From Candidatus Dadabacteria bacterium (lineage in GTDB: Bacteria > Bdellovibrionota_C > UBA2361 > J046): DNA of 32,947 nucleotides. Numbering within the stretch: the stretch's first letter is position 1; every line of letters begins with the position of its first letter. Shown here piece after piece: positions 28,199-32,947 of this stretch. The translations under genes were made by a program, and so were the position numbers. Location: NCBI GenBank assembly GCA_003696425.1, contig RFHI01000096.1:1-32947 (forward strand). The letters are read 5' to 3'. The notes below the pieces were generated by a model. The model worked only from the letters and a program-made list of their open reading frames with translations. It was not told the DNA's origin and ran no database searches.

Positions 28199-28290
28199 AG
28201 AGAGATTATAATTTGAGCCTAATGTATTGACAACTCTTGTTTTTTAAAGAAGCTGGCACTTATCTCTAATACGGCTACTATTATGTGCTT

Positions 28291-30252
28291 ATGTGCGGAA
28301 TTGCAGGTTTTATAAATCCTTCACTTTCTCTCGATCAGCGTCAGGCGCTGGCCGTAAAAATGGCGGATGCTATCCGAAGCCGCGGACCTGATGCTGCAGG
28401 AGAATGGCACGAAAGCGAAATTGGATTATCATTTGCCTTTAGAAGGCTTGCCATTATCGATCTAAGCAGCCAGGGCAACCAGCCGATGAGCTCTGAAAGT
28501 GGCCGCTTTACAATCGTCTTTAACGGCGAGGTCTATAATTTTGCATCCCTCAGGGCTAAGCTTGAAAAAACGGGGCACAGGTTCCGAGGCCACAGTGACA
28601 CCGAAGTAATGCTCGCTTCTTTTGAAGAGTGGGGCATAGACAACTCACTTTCTAAATTCAATGGCATGTTTGCCTTTGCCGTATATGATACCACCAACAA
28701 AACCCTTACCCTTGCCCGTGACCGGGTCGGCATAAAACCGCTTTATTACGGCTTTGTCGGTGGTGTATTCGCCTTTGCCTCAGAGCTTAAGGCGCTAAAA
28801 CCGCTCGGTCCTGAGTTCTTTGAGGTCTCAACTGAATCGCTTGCCTACTATCTTCGCTACGGTTATGTGCCGGCTCCCTGGAGCATATTTAAGTCAATAT
28901 ATAAACTGGAAGCTGGAAGTGCTCTTACTATCGACCTTGAAAGGCCTCTTGACAGTGCCAGCAGCTTAAAACCTAAACGCTACTGGTCGCTTCCCGATAA
29001 AGAATCATTAAAGCTCTACGACATACCTGTAAATTTTGATGAACAGGTAACAGTGCTCGATAATCTCTTAAGCGATGCTGTTTCACTTAGAATGGTAGCA
29101 GATGTTCCGCTTGGGGCTTTTCTCTCCGGTGGAATAGATTCCTCCACTGTAGTTGCTTTAATGCAAAAAAACAGTACACGACCGGTTAGGACTTTTTCGA
29201 TCGGGTTTTACGAGGATGAATACAACGAAGCAAAGTATGCTGCTTCAATTGCAAAGCATCTCGGAACAGAACATACCGAACTATATGTTTCAGCTAAAGA
29301 AGCGCTTAGTGTAATCCCGCTTATGCCTTCTGTATACGATGAGCCCTTTGGGGATTCGTCCGAGATCCCGACATATATACTATCGAGATTAACCAGAGAA
29401 CATGTTACAGTTAGCCTCTCCGGCGATGGGGGAGATGAGCTCTTTTGCGGTTATAACCGCTACGTCTGGGCCGACAAAATCTGGCGAATGCTCTCGCCAG
29501 TGCCGGTTATTTTAAGGGGGCCGCTGGGGCAATTGATTCAGGCGATCCCGGTAAAGGGCTGGGATTACTTTTTTAAAATCTTCCGCCCGCTGCTCCCTCA
29601 GACTCTTCGCTTTACTACACCGGGAGATAAAGCACATAAGCTTGGACGACTGCTTACCTTAAAAACAAAATATGAATTATATGAAAGGTTAATCACGCAC
29701 TGGGAAAATCCCAGTCTGGTGGTTACCGGACTTAATACCGCTTTGCCGCATTACGGTGAGCGTTATTCCTTCGATGACAGCATTAGCTATTTGGATTATA
29801 TGACCAGTCTTGATTTTTACACTTATCTGCCGGATGATATTCTGGTTAAGGTTGATAGAGCCAGTATGGCAGTCTCTCTTGAAGCACGTGTGCCGGTTCT
29901 TGATCACCGCGTAGTGGAATTTTCACGCGCACTCCCGCTTGAATCCAAGTATCACGCTGGGCGCACCAAAAGAATTTTAAGGGAAGTTTTGTACCGTTAT
30001 GTGCCCAAACAGATGCTGGAGAGGCCAAAACAGGGATTCGGTATACCGGTGGGCGAATGGTTAAGAGACCCGCTTAAAGATTGGGCTGAAAGTTTGCTTG
30101 ATGAAAGACTGCTTAAAGAGCAGGGCTACTTTATTCCCACCGTGGTTAAGGCCTATTGGAGTGAACATCTCAGCACTAGAAGAAACTGGCAGTATCTGTT
30201 ATGGGATCTATTGATGTTTCAGGCCTGGTTAAATGATTGGAAGGATAATTAG
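28291..30252 (+). CDS. asnB: Glutamine-hydrolysing asparagine synthase-like amidotransferase
   Basis: 'MCGIAGF' N-terminal nucleophile Cys (start at 28291), 'FNGEVYNFASLRAKL', 'PLGAFLSGGIDSSTVVALM', 'SLSGDGGDELFCGYNRY'. Confidence 0.95.
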   Translation: MCGIAGFINPSLSLDQRQALAVKMADAIRSRGPDAAGEWHESEIGLSFAFRRLAIIDLSSQGNQPMSSESGRFTIVFNGEVYNFASLRAKLEKTGHRFRGHSDTEVMLASFEEWGIDNSLSKFNGMFAFAVYDTTNKTLTLARDRVGIKPLYYGFVGGVFAFASELKALKPLGPEFFEVSTESLAYYLRYGYVPAPWSIFKSIYKLEAGSALTIDLERPLDSASSLKPKRYWSLPDKESLKLYDIPVNFDEQVTVLDNLLSDAVSLRMVADVPLGAFLSGGIDSSTVVALMQKNSTRPVRTFSIGFYEDEYNEAKYAASIAKHLGTEHTELYVSAKEALSVIPLMPSVYDEPFGDSSEIPTYILSRLTREHVTVSLSGDGGDELFCGYNRYVWADKIWRMLSPVPVILRGPLGQLIQAIPVKGWDYFFKIFRPLLPQTLRFTTPGDKAHKLGRLLTLKTKYELYERLITHWENPSLVVTGLNTALPHYGERYSFDDSISYLDYMTSLDFYTYLPDDILVKVDRASMAVSLEARVPVLDHRVVEFSRALPLESKYHAGRTKRILREVLYRYVPKQMLERPKQGFGIPVGEWLRDPLKDWAESLLDERLLKEQGYFIPTVVKAYWSEHLSTRRNWQYLLWDLLMFQAWLNDWKDN

Positions 30253-30257
30253 GAAAT

Positions 30258-31538
30258 ATGACTGAAAAAATTGGTGTAATTGGACTAGGATACGTGGGAC
30301 TTCCGCTTGCACTTGGCTTTGCCAGAAAATTTACGGACACTGTTGGATTTGACATAAATGAAGTAAAGGTGGCTCAGCTAAAAGACGGTATTGACGTAAC
30401 TGGTGAGGGGCTTGAGCATGAGATTCGGAAGTCCAGTATTCTTTTTACCTGCAACCCGGACGATTTGAGGGGATGCTCAGTCTTTATAGTAGGAGTACCT
30501 ACACCTGTTGATAGTGATAACCGCCCGGATTTAAGTTATCTGCGCTCTGCCTGCCAGATAGTAGGGCGCGAGCTTACTGAGGGTGGCCTGGTTGTTTTTG
30601 AATCAACTGTTTATCCTGGGGTCACAGAGGATTACTGCGGACCAATTCTTGAGGAGACTTCAGGTCTAAAATGCGGTCAGCAGTTTAAACTGGGCTACTC
30701 GCCGGAGCGAATAAACCCCGGGGATCATGAGCATACACTCGAAAAGGTCACCAAAGTTATTGCCGGACAGGATCAGGAAACAACAGAGCGGATGGCCAGA
30801 CTGTACGGAGCAGTCGTTGAAGCTGGTGTATTTAAAGCCAGGTCTATAAAGGTAGCAGAAGCTGCAAAGGTTATTGAGAACACACAGCGCGATTTGAATA
30901 TAGCCCTTATGAATGAACTGGCGATTATTTTTGATCGCCTTGGAATTTCGACCCATGATGTCCTGGATGCAGCCGCAACTAAATGGAATTTTCTACGTTT
31001 TCTGCCGGGGCTTGTGGGTGGGCACTGTATAGGCGTTGATCCTTACTATCTTACTACCAAGGCACAACAGATTGGATATCATCCTGAAGTTATTCTGGCT
31101 GGCAGAAAAATTAACGACAGCATGGGGGTATATGTAGCCGAACGGGCAGTTAAATTGATGATTAAAGAACATCTGACGGTGTCTGATGCGCGTGTTGGAA
31201 TTTTAGGGCTTACATTTAAGGAAAATGTGGCTGATACAAGAAACAGCAGAGTTCCCGACATCTACCGCGAGCTTAAGGAGTTTGGCCTCTCCCCGCTGGT
31301 TCATGACCCTCTGGCAGATCCTGAGGCCGCTTTAGAGGAATACGGAATAACACTCAGCGGACTTGATAAATTTCAAAATCTTGACTGCCTGATAGTCGCG
31401 GTAGCACATGATTATTACTTAAAAAACGATGGTGAGTTAATACAATCAATGCTTTCGAAAGGGGCTGTACTTGTTGATGTTAAAGGAATCTTTAGAGAGA
31501 ATAAGTTAAGAGAAGAATACCGCTACTGGAGTTTATAA
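30258..31538 (+). CDS. UDP-N-acetylhexosamine 6-dehydrogenase (TviB/WbpO type)
   Basis: 'IGVIGLGYVGLPLALGFARKF', 'FVGVPTPVD'-like 'FIVGVPTPVDSDNRPDL', 'ESTVYPGVTEDYC', 'GLVGGHCIGVDPYYLTTKAQQIGYHPEVILAGRKIND'. Confidence 0.92.
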   Translation: MTEKIGVIGLGYVGLPLALGFARKFTDTVGFDINEVKVAQLKDGIDVTGEGLEHEIRKSSILFTCNPDDLRGCSVFIVGVPTPVDSDNRPDLSYLRSACQIVGRELTEGGLVVFESTVYPGVTEDYCGPILEETSGLKCGQQFKLGYSPERINPGDHEHTLEKVTKVIAGQDQETTERMARLYGAVVEAGVFKARSIKVAEAAKVIENTQRDLNIALMNELAIIFDRLGISTHDVLDAAATKWNFLRFLPGLVGGHCIGVDPYYLTTKAQQIGYHPEVILAGRKINDSMGVYVAERAVKLMIKEHLTVSDARVGILGLTFKENVADTRNSRVPDIYRELKEFGLSPLVHDPLADPEAALEEYGITLSGLDKFQNLDCLIVAVAHDYYLKNDGELIQSMLSKGAVLVDVKGIFRENKLREEYRYWSL

Positions 31539-31541
31539 AAA

Positions 31542-32573
31542 GTGCCTTCCCCGCTGGTAAGAATATTTAAATCAGTTAAGAATGCTCCCGAACGCTGGCT
31601 TGTAAGCGGGGTGGCGGGTTTCATCGGCTCAAATATTCTCGAAGCCCTGCTTGAGAACAAGCAGAAAGTAATCGGTATCGATAACTTTGCCACAGGCCAC
31701 CGCTCCAATCTTGAAGATGTTAAAAATAAAGTAGGTGATAAAGCCTGGGCGAATTTTGACTTTATTGAGGGTGATATATGCAACCAGGAGATCTGCCTTG
31801 AAGCCTCAAAAGATGTTGATGTTATTCTCCACCAGGCAGCCCTCGGCTCAGTCCCTCGTTCAATTGAAGATCCGCTGGCAAGTAATAAAGCTAATGTGGA
31901 AGGTACGCTGAATATCTTTTTTGCTGCCCGTCAAAATAAGGTTTCGCGGGTTGTGTACGCCTCCTCAAGCTCGGTTTATGGAGATAGTGAGGTTTTGCCG
32001 AAGGTTGAAAATCAGACCGGTTTACCACTCTCTCCTTATGCAGTTACCAAAGCAGCCAATGAGCTGTATGGCAGGGTTTTTGCCGATCTTTACGGCATGA
32101 CTCTGATTGGCCTCAGATACTTTAATGTTTTTGGGCCGCGTCAGGATCCCGAAGGCCCATACGCAGCCGTTATTCCACGCTGGATAAATTTACTTTTATC
32201 TGGAAAAGAATGTGAAATTTATGGCGATGGCAAAACCAGCCGCGATTTTTGCTTTGTCGAAAATGCTGTGCAGGCAAACGTGTTGGCGGCGTTAAAAAAT
32301 GATCTAAATCAAGGTCACTATGTTTTTAATGTTGCATGCTCAAAACAAACTACTCTGCTGGAACTGTATGCCATAATCAGGGAGGCTGTCAGCAGATACA
32401 GGACTGATATCAAGGGGGCTGAGCCGCTTTTCTGTGATTTTAGAAGGGGGGATATCAGGCATTCTCTGGCCAGTATTGATCTTATAAGTCAAATTCTCTC
32501 CTACCAGCCTCTTAGTGATCTTAACAGCGCAATTCAGAAAACTGTTGACTGGTTTGCAGCAAAACACCAGTAA
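31542..32573 (+). CDS. UDP-N-acetylhexosamine 4-epimerase (TviC/WbpP type)
   Basis: GTG start; 'RWLVSGVAGFIGSNILEALLENKQKVIGIDNFATGHRSNL', 'YASSSSVYGDS', 'PYAVTKAANELYG', 'RYFNVFGPRQDPEGPYAAVIPRW'. Confidence 0.93.
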   Translation: MPSPLVRIFKSVKNAPERWLVSGVAGFIGSNILEALLENKQKVIGIDNFATGHRSNLEDVKNKVGDKAWANFDFIEGDICNQEICLEASKDVDVILHQAALGSVPRSIEDPLASNKANVEGTLNIFFAARQNKVSRVVYASSSSVYGDSEVLPKVENQTGLPLSPYAVTKAANELYGRVFADLYGMTLIGLRYFNVFGPRQDPEGPYAAVIPRWINLLLSGKECEIYGDGKTSRDFCFVENAVQANVLAALKNDLNQGHYVFNVACSKQTTLLELYAIIREAVSRYRTDIKGAEPLFCDFRRGDIRHSLASIDLISQILSYQPLSDLNSAIQKTVDWFAAKHQ

Positions 32574-32624
32574 CAGTGGCCTGATTGTAATCCTCCCTTC
32601 CAGCCATGGTATCCGGGTCTTTTC

Positions 32625-32835
32625 AGTTGCGCTAAAGTATGCCTGCCTAAGCATTATAAGGGAAGTGCAAATGACGAAACGCGAAGATGGGAAAGCCTAT
32701 ATAGAGGCGCAGGCAGAAATACCGCTTAACCGTTAGGAGCAGATATTTGCCCGCCATGGGATTAAGATACCTCGTCAGCGTAATGACTATCTGGTGTATG
32801 TGCTAACGCATATACGCTGCACACCTGCAAGCAAA
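32625..32835 (+). pseudogene. IS66-family transposase remnant (copy B)
   Basis: Translation 'LKYACLSIIREVQ...IPLNR*EQIFARHGIKIPRQRNDYLVYVLTHIRCTPAS'; nonsense TAG within the RQEQ motif; 32725-32830 nearly identical to reverse complement of 20041-20155. Confidence 0.78.
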
Positions 32836-32947
32836 ATAGAGACTCTTCACTCCGGCTGGATTTAATGCCCGGGCATAGTCAGGCCCGATTCTTTAGCCAA
32901 AAGCTGATTGTGTTTTCTGTAAAGGAGCCTGAGATTATTAATGCAGC

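Noticed and set aside
32515-32736. 73-aa ORF as an independent gene
   Set aside because: Overlaps the epimerase 3' end and runs into IS66 remnant B; ends at a nonsense mutation in the transposase motif.
20041-32835. Functional composite transposon
   Set aside because: Both IS66 pieces are short internal transposase fragments with stops; no terminal inverted repeats or target duplications were identified, and the interior carries housekeeping genes.
1-32947. CRISPR array or anti-phage defence island
   Set aside because: No regularly spaced direct repeats, cas genes or recognisable defence genes seen.

Overview
The window reads as a bacterial, diderm (outer-membrane) chromosome segment, mostly housekeeping and envelope genes. 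Left to right: a truncated O-antigen ligase/polymerase-like gene, a long plant/cyanobacterial-type ispH, a pseudopilin, a PfkB-family kinase, a YkgJ-type protein, tpiA and gap, a complete tolQ-tolR-tolA-tolB-pal-cpoB cluster, ribF-rluD-pgeF, a polyprenyl diphosphate synthase next to tRNA-Glu(UUC), queG, an LpxL/HtrB-type acyltransferase, a CNNM/CorC protein, two tandem collagen-like secreted proteins, and asnB-tviB/wbpO-tviC/wbpP, which looks like a sugar-uronamide module. Less ordinary structures: (1) an ~825-bp tandem duplication with a collagen-like gene in each copy and a convergent small membrane-protein gene that is intact in copy 2 and decayed in copy 1, not called in the ORF track; (2) two inverted, decayed IS66-family transposase remnants that share an apparent frameshift but carry private nonsense mutations; (3) an inverted, diverged ~300-bp repeat pair of unknown identity, one copy abutting a short palindromic repeat that translates as FAKATAD / RQGYGGQ. 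No CRISPR array, rRNA or intact mobile element was seen. All family calls come from reading motifs; no database search was run.
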